NCBI RefSeq assembly: GCF_963576675.1
Contig: NC_088913.1
Coordinates: 74,337,001 to 74,401,000 of the forward strand
DNA from: Euphorbia lathyris
Lineage: Eukaryota; Streptophyta; Magnoliopsida; Malpighiales; Euphorbiaceae
DNA length: 64,000 bases
Reading direction: 5' to 3'
The notes under the pieces were generated by a model, which was not told the origin of the DNA, did no database searches, and saw only the letters and a program-made list of their open reading frames with translations. Below, one piece after another: positions 1 to 11,350 of this stretch (its first letter is position 1; each line of letters opens with the position of its first letter). The position numbers were made by a program, and so were the translations under genes.

Positions 1-1160
1 AGTTCTTCCTTTTTGTTCTTCGCTTTTTCTTAGCTTTGATTCCCTTTTTAGCTCTCTTTAGCTTCAATTCAAGTTCCAATAGTCTTTCTTTCAAGTTTCT
101 CAATTCAATTTAGCATTCCTTAGCTGTTACTTTGCTCAATTTTCAATTAGAATTCCATTTTCCAAAGTAATTTTTCAGATTCGCCCAATCATTTTCAAAG
201 CCCATTTTCGTCTATTTAAATTCATTTTTTGCTTTCAATCCCTTCGACAAAGTTGTTCCTGACGTCCTGAATTTAAATCTAGCCTTTTGATTCACTCAAT
301 TCTGTGTCAAGAAACTATAGTTACAAGCTGATCTTTCCAGCCCAAATTCTTTTAGCTATTCTGCCCAGATTTTTCCAGATTCGTCCAGTCATTTTCAATC
401 CTCAATTACGTCTATTTTAGGTCCGTTTTAGCCTTCGATCCCTTATACAAAGTTGTTCCTGACATTCTGAAGTTCAATTTACACTATTTACTCGTCCAAT
501 TCCGCGTTCTTAAGCACTCTAACCAAGCTCCCGAAGTTAAGGTCTAAATCTGCCCTATTTGCCTACCAACGTTTTGCCATTGCACCAAGCACATACTGTA
601 CGGGCCCGACCGATTGCAGCTCTCCAAGGACCTCACGCCGACGCCAAAATTCAACATCAATCCGAGATAGCTATTGTGGCTCCGAGTTTGTTGTTGAATT
701 CCAATTTATTTTAATTGCATTTCAGTTCCTTGTATTTGATTTGTTATTCCATTTCAATTGAATCAGCTATATGTTTAGTATAGAAGTTTTTCAATTGTAA
801 TTCATTTCCAATTTCATGTTTCAAACACTTATTCAATCAATAAAATACCATTTTTCACCAAATCTTGTGTCAATTTCGCACTTTAAATTCCTTTATTTTC
901 TCGTCTTCAATTTACCCGCATTAGCTTAAATAAAATAATTTATCTAGCAAAGTTTTTATAACGGCGCTAGAGACCCAAGAGGGATTTTTTCAATCCTTGC
1001 GTCCCTCGCCAATCGCTTCGTTTAAGATTTCAAGTTTTGGCGCGCAATTCCATAAACTTAACCGTCTTTAATATTTTGAGAAATAATTTCTCTGGCACGC
1101 CCGCACCCTAACCACACATGACAAGGTTGAAATTAGCATATTCGCAAAATATCGCTAACA
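1..1160 (+). repeat. 5' LTR of element A (3' portion only)
   Basis: Matches 18452-19611 base for base with about 16 substitutions and no net indel. It ends in CGCTAACA at 1160, directly before the primer-binding-like site. The U3 with the TATA box lies upstream of the window, so this part is R/U5-like sequence: T- and C-rich, with no ORF. Confidence 0.92.
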
Positions 1161-1165
1161 ATTTT

Positions 1166-1183
1166 TGGCACGCCCAGTGGGAC
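1166..1183 (+). promoter_or_regulatory. putative tRNA primer-binding site of element A
   Basis: TGGCACGCCCAGTGGGAC starts 5 nt after the LTR end. It begins with TGG, the complement of a tRNA CCA end, as expected for a primer-binding site. I could not assign the tRNA with confidence. The same 18 nt occur again at 1318-1335. Confidence 0.65.
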
Positions 1184-1317
1184 ATTTGTTTTAGGCTTTT
1201 GCCAAAAATTGTGTTTATACTTATTTTTTTTTTACTTTCTTAATTTTTTCCACACTCATTTATTTTTCTCGCCCCACTTTACCATACCAAAATTTATTAG
1301 CTAACGCTAACAATTTT

Positions 1318-1335
1318 TGGCACGCCCAGTGGGAC
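1318..1335 (+). repeat. second copy of the primer-binding-like site
   Basis: An exact repeat of the 18 nt at 1166-1183, again preceded by GCTAACAATTTT as at the LTR end. It lies 152 bp downstream within the 5' leader (1161-1564), which is otherwise T-rich and shows nothing else recognisable. It may come from a short tandem duplication of the LTR-leader junction. Confidence 0.7.
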
Positions 1336-1564
1336 CTATTTTTAAGCTTAGCCAAAAATTTAAATACCAGTTTTCTACGTACATATTTTTTGTTTTTTCA
1401 ATTGAGCTTTGTGTTCATTCTTTGCTTCATCAGTGCTTTAAGCAATATTTATTTATTTATTTATTTTTCTTGCTTAATTCAAGTTACTAATTTAGTTTAA
1501 TCATTTTTTTCTATTATCCACAGAGAATGCCTCTGAATATCAATAGGTGCATAACAATTAAGCC

Positions 1565-3438
1565 ATGACGAGGACAACATACGAAAATGCAAGGGACGCC
1601 ACGATACCGGTGTATTTTGGTGGTTTCAATCGAGATCGACATTTTACAATAAGTACAACCGGATTGTGGGTCCATTGGTACACCGTCTTTAGATGCTACG
1701 ACGATGGCTATGTTCAGTTTATTCATAGCGACGAACATAATATTGATTGCAAGTGTTGTGCTTACGTTCAAACCGCGTCATTCTATGATGATCAATATGG
1801 TTGCTATGTGGAGCAAGTCCAGGAGTCCCATAAAAATCCACATGGTCCTGATTATATTGAGGTATGGGAGCACCTACGGATGAGTAATCCTCATTGCCGA
1901 GGTAGCTATATTTGCAATTATAGGGATGAAAACCTCCATTTTCATCGTCCTTGTCGGCAATCTTGCTTTGAAAGGAGTACGGTCATGGCTCCAATCAAGC
2001 ATAAGACATATGAAGATGTTGTGTGCTCTAATATGAGCTACGACCAAAACTCTCTCGAGAATTCCAGTCATGTGGTAGAGGTGGAAGGAGTCCAAGTGGT
2101 TGAGGATGATGGAGAAATCGAATCATTACTTATGGAGGAGAACCAACCAAAGGACGATGAATATCAACAAAGAATGGACCAACTCGAGAAACAGGCGGAC
2201 ATTACAGCGGCTAACATAGTGGCTTCTTTCAGAACCTGCATTGAAGGCTGTATCGAGGCCATCCAAGATGCAGTACTTCATCATAATGCAAAGTTAGAAG
2301 CATACACCACATGCCCAACTCTTCCAAAAACGAAGATTCCTAACAGTGAACCGGCGATAGGAAGTCAAGAGGATGGAGACGATCCCTATGACTATGATTC
2401 TAGGTCCATGCAAGAGGATGATGCCGCTTCCAATGATCTTGATTCGGGGGGCATCCACGAAACTCCTATAGAAATTCAAGAAGAAGAAGGAGATGTTCTT
2501 AGGAGCTATGACTCAGAATCCAACGAAGTGGATGATGTTGCGTCTGGTGATCTTGATTCGGGGGGCAGCATAGAGGAAGCAACTCAACAAGAACCCACTC
2601 TAGAAGTACTGCCCATATATGCAAATCCCCAAAGGTCAATGGGATTTTTATGGAGCCTCGATATGAACGAGAAGGAAGTTGTGCAAACCCAAGACGAGGA
2701 TGAAGATGTATCTAATGACCTCAATTCAGGTTTCAGCCAGGACGATGATGACCTATCAGATACTCCGAACTCGGGGGGCATCCACGAAACTCTTATAGCA
2801 ATTCAAGAAGAAGAAGGATATGTTTCTAGGAGCCATGAATCAAAATCCAACGAAGAGGACAATGTTGTGTCTAGTGATCTTGGTTTGGGGGGCATCGAAG
2901 AGGAAGCGATCCAGCAAGAACCCACTCTAGAAGTGTTGCCCAGAGATCCAAATACCCCAAAGACAATGGAAGTTCTATGGAGTCCTGACATGAACAAGAA
3001 GGCAGTTGTACAAGCCCAGAAAGAAGAGGAAAATATATCTCATAACCTCAATTCGGATTTCAGTCGGGAGGGTGACGACCCATCAAGCACTTCTAACTCG
3101 GGGGGCATCCATGAAGCACCTGTAGAAATTCAAGAAGATGAGGAAGATGTTTCTTGGAGCTATGATTCAGAATCCAGTCAAGACGATGAGGTATCCAACC
3201 CGAGGGGCATCCAACCGGAAGAGGTTCAACAAGAATTTATTCTAGAAGAATCTATCATTCTTGTGAAGTCTTTAAAATCAGAAGATTTTATGAAAAGTTG
3301 TGATATCGAAGAAGAAGTGGCTTCAGAAACACATGAAGAAGTTTTCTATGATTGTAATTCGCAACTCGGTCATGATGAAGAAAACTTCTATGATCATGGT
3401 TTGGGGGGCAGTCAAGATCGAGAAGTTAATCGAGAATC
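1565..3438 (+). pseudogene. element A ORF, 5' part (unknown acidic repeat protein, split by Copia B)
   Basis: This is the only long ORF of element A; I do not recognise the family. The first 160 residues are rich in Cys, Tyr and His (clusters such as CKCC and CYVEQ). Residues about 195-245 look helical (ADITAANIVASF). From about residue 265 the protein is strongly acidic and made of 109-residue repeats (unit length 327 bp; starts at 2444, 2771 and 3098) carrying variants of SGGIHETPIEIQEEE. There is no CCHC knuckle and no protease, RT or integrase motif. The frame is interrupted at 3438 by Copia B, whose first bases add a false ending at 3454. It continues in phase at 13776-14100, giving about 733 codons before the insertion. 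It could be a leader ORF inherited from a Tat-like parent; that is a guess. Confidence 0.75.
2390..3420 (+). repeat. 327-bp in-frame tandem repeat within element A ORF
   Basis: The string TCGGGGGGCATCCA(C/T)GAA recurs at 2444, 2771 and 3098, spaced exactly 327 bp (109 codons). Flanking similarity extends through each unit, for example QQEPTLEVLP in two units and YDSES in two. About 2.7 units are present. G-tract sequences (GGGGGGCA or near variants) appear at the ends of half-units, seven times in all, and resemble the element's own polypurine tract at 15165-15181. Confidence 0.8.
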
Positions 3439-4797
3439 TGTTGGTCCCTTGTAAGGTTGCAAATATAGTTCCAAGGGGGGGTTAGGAACTATTTTACCTT
3501 TTTTTTTAAATAATTTGGGCAGATTTCTTTTCTTTAAGAAAAGTTTATGTAACAGCGGCGCTTACCACTCACCAAGACACTGGCTTAGTCAACTAGTGAC
3601 TAGGACAGCTTCGTTGCTTAGGTCAGGAAATAGCACTTAGAGTCTATTCCTGAACCTTCTCGTTGGTAGCGCACAACTCAGCTTGACCTCTTTTACTTGG
3701 TCAGTTTTAGTTTGTTTTAAGCAAGCAGTGTAAATAAGGAGTTAAGGTTTAGAAATACTTCACTCAGCAGATTTATCCAGGTTCGGCTTCTTCTAAGCCT
3801 ACGTCCTGTCCCCGGAACACTTTCGAGATTTCAAATCCTCTACTGAGCTCTTTAAAGGTAGAGCCTCAAACCTTTTACAATATCAGCAATTGAGTATGAC
3901 AAGAGTACCTTCCTCTATACTTCTACTCAATCCTAATCTTTCCGCTGAGTACTTAAAACCGAGTACTCAGCCTCTCCTTTCTACTTCTAGAAATGATAAA
4001 GATTTTGTCCTAAACAACAATTGCTAGAACACCTTAGATGATTGAAAAACAATCACTCTAGACTTTTACACAAATGAATAGACTTTGTAGTGTAAGAATT
4101 TTGCTTTGCTTCTGATGGAGAACTTTTGTATACGTTTGGTCAGCGTAAAGGCTTTTTGCTCAAAGTTCTCAATAGAATGTGGATTCTGAATGCTCTATTT
4201 ATAGAGAGCTATGAGAGCTTCTGGTTATTTCGAATTTCGAAATAACCGTTGGAGGGAAACGGCTACAAGTCGTTTTCACTGAGTCTGCCAGCAGTTCTCT
4301 TTAGCCAATCAGATTCCAGCGTCTTCTGTTCTTCGGTCAGTGTGACAGTATGTTCCTCCATTTTGGGTAATGTCAACCAGACAGCTTGCTGTGTCTTCTG
4401 GTTTTTACTTAAGGAGGAAATACTTTGTCTGGAAGCTGTCTTATGGTCATCAGCTGTCTTGTACGTTTTGTCGAGACAGCTCAGCAGCTTCATACCGAAG
4501 TTGTCTACGTGGATCTTTTCGATCCTTCTTTACTCAGCATGCATCTCATTACTTCAACGGCAACGTTTTGAAGACACGCGGGCTGAGTGATCTTGGGTTT
4601 GTTTGACTTGGGCCTTGACTTCCATATAGGGCTTGAGCCTTATGATCTTTATGTCTTATGATAAATTATAAACTCAACATTGAACAAACACATTAGTAAC
4701 AATAAGCCAAAGCATTTAAACTTAGTGTGTTGTAGAATATTTACTTTTACTTAATTAATTTTGTCAAATCAAAATCTTGTGGAAAGGTGTTTCAACA
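3439..4797 (-). repeat. 3' LTR of Copia B
   Basis: 1359 bp, TG...CA ends (on the - strand TGTTGAAACACC to GGGACCAACA). Matches 12424-13770 closely. It has an extra 12 bp near 3460 that the other LTR lacks. It carries a TATA-like sequence at 4195-4204 and a palindrome at 4223-4247. Short ORFs inside it are LTR sequence, not genes. Confidence 0.93.
4223..4247 (-). promoter_or_regulatory. 25-bp palindrome next to LTR TATA box (Copia B, 3' LTR)
   Basis: Perfect inverted repeat with arms GGTTATTTCGAA and TTCGAAATAACC around one central base. On the transcribed (-) strand it lies just upstream of a TATA-like CTATAAATAG (4195-4204). An identical copy sits at 13196-13220 in the other LTR. The layout suits a dimeric transcription-factor site; that role is inferred. 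Confidence 0.6.
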
Positions 4798-4900
4798 AAC
4801 TCCCCCATTTTGATGTTGCCAAAACTAATCAGCAAGGAACTCAGTATGAGCTCCCCCATGATAGTTGACCTTTTTAATTAAGTGAACTCCCCCGTAAGGA
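4798..4900 (-). promoter_or_regulatory. polypurine tract region of Copia B, several copies
   Basis: On the - strand, ATGGGGGAGTT ends directly at the LTR start (4798). Further GGGGGAG-type tracts appear at about 4851-4858 and 4886-4894, and another GGGGGAG lies at about 5310 in the end of the extra ORF. The tract beside the LTR would prime plus-strand synthesis. Repeated tracts have been described for SIRE-type Copia elements (from memory). Confidence 0.6.
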
Positions 4901-5294
4901 CTGAACTACTGACTTAGTTTTATTCTAAACATTCTAAGGTTTAACTGAATAAGTCTAAGATCAGATTTCAGGTATAGGTCAGCTTATGGGTCATATTCTA
5001 TTTTACTCAGTATTCAGCGGAAGTAATGTATAGTGACAGAGTGCTGAGTAAATCATTTGTTCAATGGTTTATATTTGACAAGTTCAAACATTTATATGCA
5101 GCATGCATTTATATAATACTTGGCATTTGAATAATCAACAGTTAAATACGAATGCAAGTATTTCAGAAGTAACAGAAGTTAGGCATATTGTTTAAAACAA
5201 AACAACAAAAAACATTACAAAACAAAATAAAACAAAATAAAGTTCTTCTTCCTAACTTCTAACTCTCTAGTTTCTCACTTAGAGTTCCTTCTCC

Positions 5295-6991
5295 TTAGTT
5301 GCCACTTTTCTCCCCCGTTTTGCCAGCATCAGCAGTAGGCAAATTAACGGTAGGGGCAGGAGATTTGGCCTGATCCTGCAGCACACGTATTTGACCCTCC
5401 AAGGAATTCATGTGACTGACCATAGTCAGCATGAGTTCGGTCATTTTGGTCATTTGAGCATGTGTTGGTGGCTGCGTTTGGACAGAGGAGAAGTGATTGA
5501 TCAAGTCATGGATTTCACGCAGAATATAGTGAGTGACAGGTGGATGAGAGGGTTGGGCATGAGTTGGTGGAGGATGGGCTTGTTCTTGAAGCAGAGTGTT
5601 AGCTGAGGCGATGACACGCCGTCCTGACTCAGTAGCACCTAGGTGTGCATATTTGGCAGGAGAGGGCTCGCACTGAGTGCCTTGTGTAGTGACAGGACTA
5701 CGAGGCGTGTTGACCTCAGGTGCTGAGTTGCTTTGAGCTTGAGGTGGGAGTGGAGCTTCTTTTGGACTTGCAGGGGTTTTGGCTTGTTTCTCACTTGGAG
5801 GAACAGAGGCTTGTTTTTGCGGAGACCCCTCTTGGGTAATGTGGGGCTCAAGAATAGATTCTGCTTCTGTTCTCAGTTTCTTCTCAGCTGACTCATCTGG
5901 GTCCTGATCAGCTTTCCTCTTGTGTCTTTCCATCAGCCTTACCTTTCGCGGGACAGTACGAATATCCTTCGAACAGGCTCCCTTTTTCTTCTTCTTCTCA
6001 GCTTCAGCAATTTCAGATGGCACAGTAGAAGGATTCTCAGTTTGAGGTTCATTGGTTGGTTCTGTACCCTCAGCAGTGTGATCAGCTTCAGCCATGACAT
6101 CATCTATAATAGCATCCAGATCTGTCAGATTTTCCATTTCTCCAATGGGTTGCTCAACCTCAGCCATAAGATCCTCCTCCTCAGTGGTTTCATTCTCGTC
6201 ATAACCTTTCAGGGGTTGGCTATGTGATAGTCCATTCAGCAGACGTGCAGTGATAACAGTTCCTGTTGAACTTATTTCACCAACAGTCTCTATGTTCTTA
6301 TCCTGTATTATCCTTGTGATGAGGGAACCTAAACGGAGCTTCCTTCCACTTCTTTGGAAAGCACCGACCAGAAATACAGGCATGTTGAAGGGAATGTTGG
6401 TCAGCATATGCCAGATGAAACATTGTTCAAAGTTTGAGGCGGATGAGGGAGAACTGAGTTTAGGGAAGATAAAGTTGGTCAGCAAAAATGGGCCATCTTC
6501 TGATTTTTGCCCATGCAGGTGCTGGGTACTTCTCCTTTTTAGTCTTTGGGTTTACAGAACCCCTTCATCTTTTCTGCGATGACTTTTGGTATCGGCTCCT
6601 TTATTGTCCTGAACTGGATCCCTGTATTCGGTATCTCTAGCAATGTTGCTAGATATTCAGGGGTTATCACTATCTTTTGACCCTTAACTGTGGTCTCTAA
6701 GTAGTCAGAGTCATCTGCATCAACGTGCAGGTTGGAGTAGAATTCTCTCACTATCGTGGGATAGGTTTGTCCGGAAAGAGAGAAGAGGCCTTCCCATTTG
6801 TTCTTTTCTATCCATTCACAGAATGGTCTCTCAGAAGAGACGAAGCCAGAAGGAAAGTATCGGCTCCTTAGGACTTATTGACTCTTGGCCCAAGAGTGTA
6901 CTTTGATCATCCTTCTTACCATGCTAGTTGAAGGACCGGCGTGGTCAGAGGATTTGAGAGTTGGAGAGAAAGTACTTTCGTTGAAAAACAT
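5295..6991 (-). pseudogene. extra ORF downstream of pol in Copia B (broken)
   Basis: A third ORF lies between pol and the 3' LTR, in the same direction. A plausible ATG is at 6989-6991. The frame is cut by a TAA near 6874 and a stop at 6539-6541, and then continues in another frame to 5295. The N-terminal piece (6539-6751) has REFYSNLHVD and VKGQKIVITPEYLATLL, resembling the 'putative plant transposon protein' type of domain. The second piece (5295-6485) is acidic, then Pro/Gln-rich, with a KKKKK stretch (near 5980), and ends with a possible coiled coil (MTKMTELMLTMVSHMNSLEGQI). Env-like third ORFs in this position are known in SIRE elements. I see no signal peptide or clear membrane anchor, so I do not call it an envelope gene. 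Confidence 0.6.
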
Positions 6992-7475
6992 TTTTTGAAG
7001 TTCTGAAGCACTTAGGTGTTAAAGGAAAAATTCTGAAGCTTTCTTAAAGTTCAGTGCGCATGTAAAGAGGGTAGTGGGTTAGCATCCACTATTTATGGAT
7101 TTTTAGTTTAGGGTTCCGTTTGAATTTAAGCCGTTTTTGCCCTTGGGTTGTCCAATCGGCAGAAACCCTGACACTTATGACACTTTTAAGACGTATTCGG
7201 TGCATGCGCAGTACAGGTGTCATTTTGCGTGTGGTGGCATTAAATGCTAATAAGTGCTTTTACTCAGCGTTTGTTTATATAAACGTTTCATATTCTGAGT
7301 AGTCAGTGCATTCTTTAAGGATGATATTAAGTTCAAGTTCTAAACTAATTTACTCAGTGTGCAAGTTTACTCAGTATTCTATATTCAGTCAGTTTCAATG
7401 AGATACTCAGCAAACAAAAAAAATTCATTCAGCATGTAATTCACTCAGTATTTAATATTCATTTAGCACAGGAAT

Positions 7476-8912
7476 TTACTGAAGAGGATTAAACATACCA
7501 ATTGCTTCTCTCAGTATGCTAAATTGCTCTCGTGCTAGAGGCTTTGTCAAGATATCAGCCAGCTGCTCATCTGTTGGCACATAAGTCAGCTTAATTTCTT
7601 CTTTGAGTACATGATCTCTGATGAAGTGATGTCTTATGCTGACATGCTTCATCCTGCTGTGCTGGATTGGGTTCTTTGAGAGGTCAATTGCACTCTTGTT
7701 ATCGCATTTGACTTCAATTGTCTTTGTTTGAACACCATAATCTTCAAGCTGTTGCTTAATCCAAAGGACTTGAGCAACATAGCTTCCAGCAGCAATGTAC
7801 TCAGCTTCAGTTGTGGACAGGGCTACTGACGCCTGCTTCTTGCTGAACCAGGATATAAGACAGCTTCCTAGGAATTGGCATCCTCTAGAGGTGCTTTTTC
7901 TTTCCAGCTTGTCTCGTCCATAGTCAGCGTCAGTGTATCCGATGAGTGTAAAGTCATGAGTATTTGGATACCACAAACCTGCATTTACTGAGCTTTGCAA
8001 ATATCTAAGGATCCTTTTTACGGCTATGTAATGGGACTCCTTAGGGTTAGCTTGATATCTAGCGCAATAGCATACTGAGAACTGAATGTCCGGTCTACTT
8101 GCTGTTAAGTAAAGTAAAGAGCCAATCATACCTCGGTATAACTTGCTGTCTACTGACTTACCATTCTCATCAGCACAAAGGACAGTGTTAGTGCCCATAG
8201 GAGTGGATATTGGCTTGCAATTTTCCAAGTCATATTTCTTTAAGATCTCCTTGGCATATTTGGCTTGACTGATGAATATGCCATTCTTTCCTTGCTTAAT
8301 TTGAAGTCCGAGGAAGAAGTTGAGTTCTCCCATCATTGACATTTCAAATTCAGTCTGCATTTGTTTGCTAAATTCCTTGCACATAGATTCATTAGTAGCA
8401 CCAAATATAATATCATCCACATATATTTGTGCCAGCAGGGTATCTTTACCCTTTCTCTTAATGAATAAGGTTGTATCAGCTTGACCCCTGACGTAACCTC
8501 TAGTCAGTAAGAAGTTGGTCAGCCTCTCATACCAAGCACGTGGTGCTTGCTTGAGTCCGTACAGAGCCTTTTTGAGTTTGTAAACATGGTTTGGGAACTT
8601 AGGGTCCTCAAAACCTGGAGGTTGATTTACATAAACCTCCTCGTTTATAACTCCATTAAGAAAAGCACTTTTGACATCCATTTGGAATAATTTAAAGTTC
8701 ATGTAAGATGCATATGCACATAGTATTCTAATTGCCTCTAGCCTTGCCACTGGGGCAAAGGTCTCACCGTAGTCTATACCTTCTTGCTGACTGTAGCCCT
8801 GAGCTACAAGCCTTGCTTTGTTCCTGACTACGTTTCCTTGTTCGTCCATCTTGTTCCTGAAGACCCATCTTGTTCCGATGGTCTTTTGACTCTTTGGATG
8901 AGGCACTAACTC
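7476..8912 (-). pseudogene. Copia B pol, reverse transcriptase and RNase H part
   Basis: Copies element RNA into DNA and degrades the RNA strand. Opening motif [20 protein letters not shown], then [12 protein letters not shown] (first catalytic Asp) and YVDDIIFG (paired catalytic Asp), then [18 protein letters not shown]. RNase H shows YTDADY and [10 protein letters not shown], and ends with HHFIRDHV...LADILTKPL, typical for Copia. It reads in the same frame as the integrase part upstream but is separated from it by an in-frame TGA at 8913-8915, where a conserved Trp (TGG) is expected. This module itself has no break. Confidence 0.93.
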
Positions 8913-9518
8913 TCATACATCATTTCTTCGAAATTGATCGAGCTCCTCTTGCATTACGTTCATCCAGAATTCATCGTACTCAGCTTCAGCGAAATTCTTC
9001 GGTTCTTGTACTGAGACGAAAGCAACATTGCTGAGGTACTTCCTGAGTTGATTCCTCGTCATCAGGGTATTCCCAGCAGAATCAAGGATTGCACTTTCGG
9101 AGTGCCCTCTTGGAATCCTTATTTCTTTGGGTAGATTCATGTCTTGTGCTGTTCGTGTTTCAACATTCTCTGCAGAAGTAGATGGGTCAGTGAAAGTAAT
9201 TTTAGGTTCACTCTTACTCTTGGTCAGCCGTTTTATGAAGGACTCAGTAGCTGGTTCTTGATCAGCAGGTGCTGAGTTTGGTTCATCTTCTGTCAGCGGC
9301 TGGTATCTTCCTGCAGGGTCAGTTTCATCGAATTGCACATGTATAGATTCTTCTAATACTTGGGTTCTCTTATTAAAAACTCTGTATGCTTTGCTGTTTG
9401 TTGAGTAGCCTAGAAAGATAGCCTCATCAGCTTTTGAATCAAATTTGGCTAAGCTATCTTTGGTGTTTAAAATAAAACATCTACAGCCAAAGGCACGAAA
9501 GTATCCAATGTTGGGCTT
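8913..9518 (-). pseudogene. Copia B pol, linker between integrase and RT
   Basis: Open between two in-frame TGA codons (9519-9521 and 8913-8915). Its start (after 9518) continues the integrase C-terminal region. The later part (AEYDEFWMNVMQEELDQFRRND) is the conserved lead-in to Copia RT. The 9519 stop looks like CGA to TGA, the kind of change expected from methyl-C deamination. Confidence 0.85.
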
Positions 9519-10568
9519 TCATCCTTTCCAAAGTTCATAAGGGGTTTTCTTAAGTATAGGTCTGACTAGAGCCCTATTTAGAATATAGCATGCTGTGTTA
9601 ACAGCTTCTCCCCAAAAATACTTTGGAAGCCTATGCTCATCCAGCATTGTCCTTGCTATTTCAACAAGAGTTCTGTTCTTCCTTTCAACGACCCCATTTT
9701 GTTGAGGCGTTCTAGGAGCAGAGAAATTGTGGTCAATGCCGCTGGCTTCATAGAATTCAACAAACTTTTGGTTTTTGAATTCTCCGCCGTTATCACTACG
9801 GATATGAGCTAATTTTAGGTCTTTCTCATTTTCAATCTTTCTAACCAAGTTTGAAAATGTCTCAAAGGTCTCATCCTTGCTGGTCAGCAAGATAACCCAC
9901 GTATACCGAGAGAAGTCATCTACAATGACCAAGGAAAATCTTCTTCCACCCAGACTCAGCGGCTGGATTGGACCAAAGAGATCCAAGTGTAGTAACTCTA
10001 ACGGATGTTTAGTTGAGACAATGTTTTTACTATGAAAAGATTGTTTGGTTTGTTTTCCAGCTTGGCAAGCGTGGCATAGTTGATTTTTTTGGAATTTAAG
10101 TTCAGGCAGTCCCTCAACCAATTGCTTTCTTGCTAATTTGGCCAGGAGGTCCATGTTTACATGACCAAGTCTCCTGTGCCATAGCCAGAAATTTTCTTCC
10201 TTTGTTACTAAGCACACAGTTTTTGAAAACTTTTTCTCTAAGTCTAGCATAAAGACATTATCTATCCGAGGGGCAGTTAAGATTAACTCATTAGTTTTAC
10301 CCTCGTATATTTTACATCCAGTAGCATCAAATATAACTTTTCTCCCATTGTCACATAGCTGAGCTACGCTGAGTAAGTTATATTTGAGTCCGCTGACTAG
10401 GGAGACAGATTCAATAGTAGGGTTACCTCCGACGGTTCCTGAGCCTACTATCTTACCCTTCTTGTTGTCTCCAAAACTTACACTCCCTCCTCGTTTACGT
10501 TCAAACGTGATGAACTGAGTTTCATCACCCGTCATATGCCTTGAGCATGCGCTGTCAATATACCACAT
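9519..10568 (-). pseudogene. Copia B pol, protease and integrase part
   Basis: Begins WYIDSACSRHMTGD, the protease active-site region. The usual D-S-G reads D-S-A here, so the catalytic glycine position is changed. The pre-integrase zinc site follows (WHRRLGH...CHACQAGKQ), then the integrase core with LDLFGP, IRSDNGGEF and NGVVERKNRTLVE (DDE residues). The frame stops at a TGA at 9519-9521 that interrupts the conserved LW-G-(R)KPN stretch. Integrase would insert element DNA into the chromosome. Confidence 0.92.
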
Positions 10569-10609
10569 CTTTGACTTTTCGGCACATCTCAGGCTTACCT
10601 GCAGTGTAA

Positions 10610-10801
10610 CTAGTTATTTTTAGGTACCCAATTATTTTTGGGTCCTGACTTGTTAGGTGCAACAGGTATAGCATCATATTTTATTTTATGGCGGCATACA
10701 TGGACAGTATAGCCATTCTTTCCACAGAAGTCACAACTGACCTTCTGTTTAGGATTTTTTACTGACTTGTCAGCACCCCAGTGCTGAGCGTGCCAGCACA
10801 C
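10610..10801 (-). pseudogene. Copia B gag-pol junction, zinc-knuckle fragment
   Basis: Short open piece with two Cys/His knuckle-like stretches (CWHAQHW and CDFCGKNGYTVHVC), lying between gag and protease. A shift near 10612 puts it out of frame with the protease that follows, so it is a fragment of the broken polyprotein rather than a gene. Confidence 0.7.
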
Positions 10802-10898
10802 TTTAGTAGTGTGTCCTAACTTCCCACAAAAGTCACATTGGACTTTTCGCTGGGGATTTCGTCTCTGCTGAGTACTTTGGTACTGTGTACCTTGATAC

Positions 10899-11350
10899 TG
10901 AGTTCTCAGCAGAAAATTGTTTTTTTTGGAACCTTTAATTGGTTCTGAATGGTTGTGACATCCTTCCTCAGTTTCTTTGAAACTGACTGGACTTCAGAGA
11001 CAGACTCATGAATGATTTTCATATTTTCATGCAAAACTGAGTTGTCTTGAAGAAGGTATCTGAGGTCACTCAGTTTGACCTCTTCTACTTCATCACAGCG
11101 CCGGCTGAGTGCTTTAATCTTCCTGTTACACTTTTTAACAAGTGTATAGAGATCACTCAGGGCGTTACCCATTTCATTTCTGAGTTGAGAGAGTGAGATT
11201 ACCTCATTAGATTGCTCTTCATTATCTGACTCATCAGATTGGTCAGCATGCTCAGAAATGCATGGCTCAGCAACTTCGTCAGCCATAAAGCATATCTTCG
11301 CTGACTCGGTGGCCTCAGTTTCTGTTGATGAAGATTCATCACTCACTCCA
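10899..11350 (-). pseudogene. Copia B gag C-terminal extension, frameshifted
   Basis: Continues gag in another frame after a 4-base duplication-like shift near 11340 (repeated GTGA). The product is Ser/Glu-rich (SDESSSTETEATESAKICFM), then a coiled-coil-like region (SLSQLRNEMGNALSDLYTLV). A second shift in an A-tract near 10915 ends it. This type of acidic-plus-coiled-coil region between the first knuckle and protease is common in long Copia gag proteins. Confidence 0.7.

Noticed and set aside
4249..4606. Overlapping ORFs of 76-113 codons in the LTR of Copia B (also 13222-13579)
   Set aside because: Present in both LTRs on both strands, no domain, and inside non-coding LTR promoter sequence.
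5295..6991. Viral envelope gene in Copia B
   Set aside because: Position is env-like, but no signal peptide, cleavage site or membrane anchor was seen.
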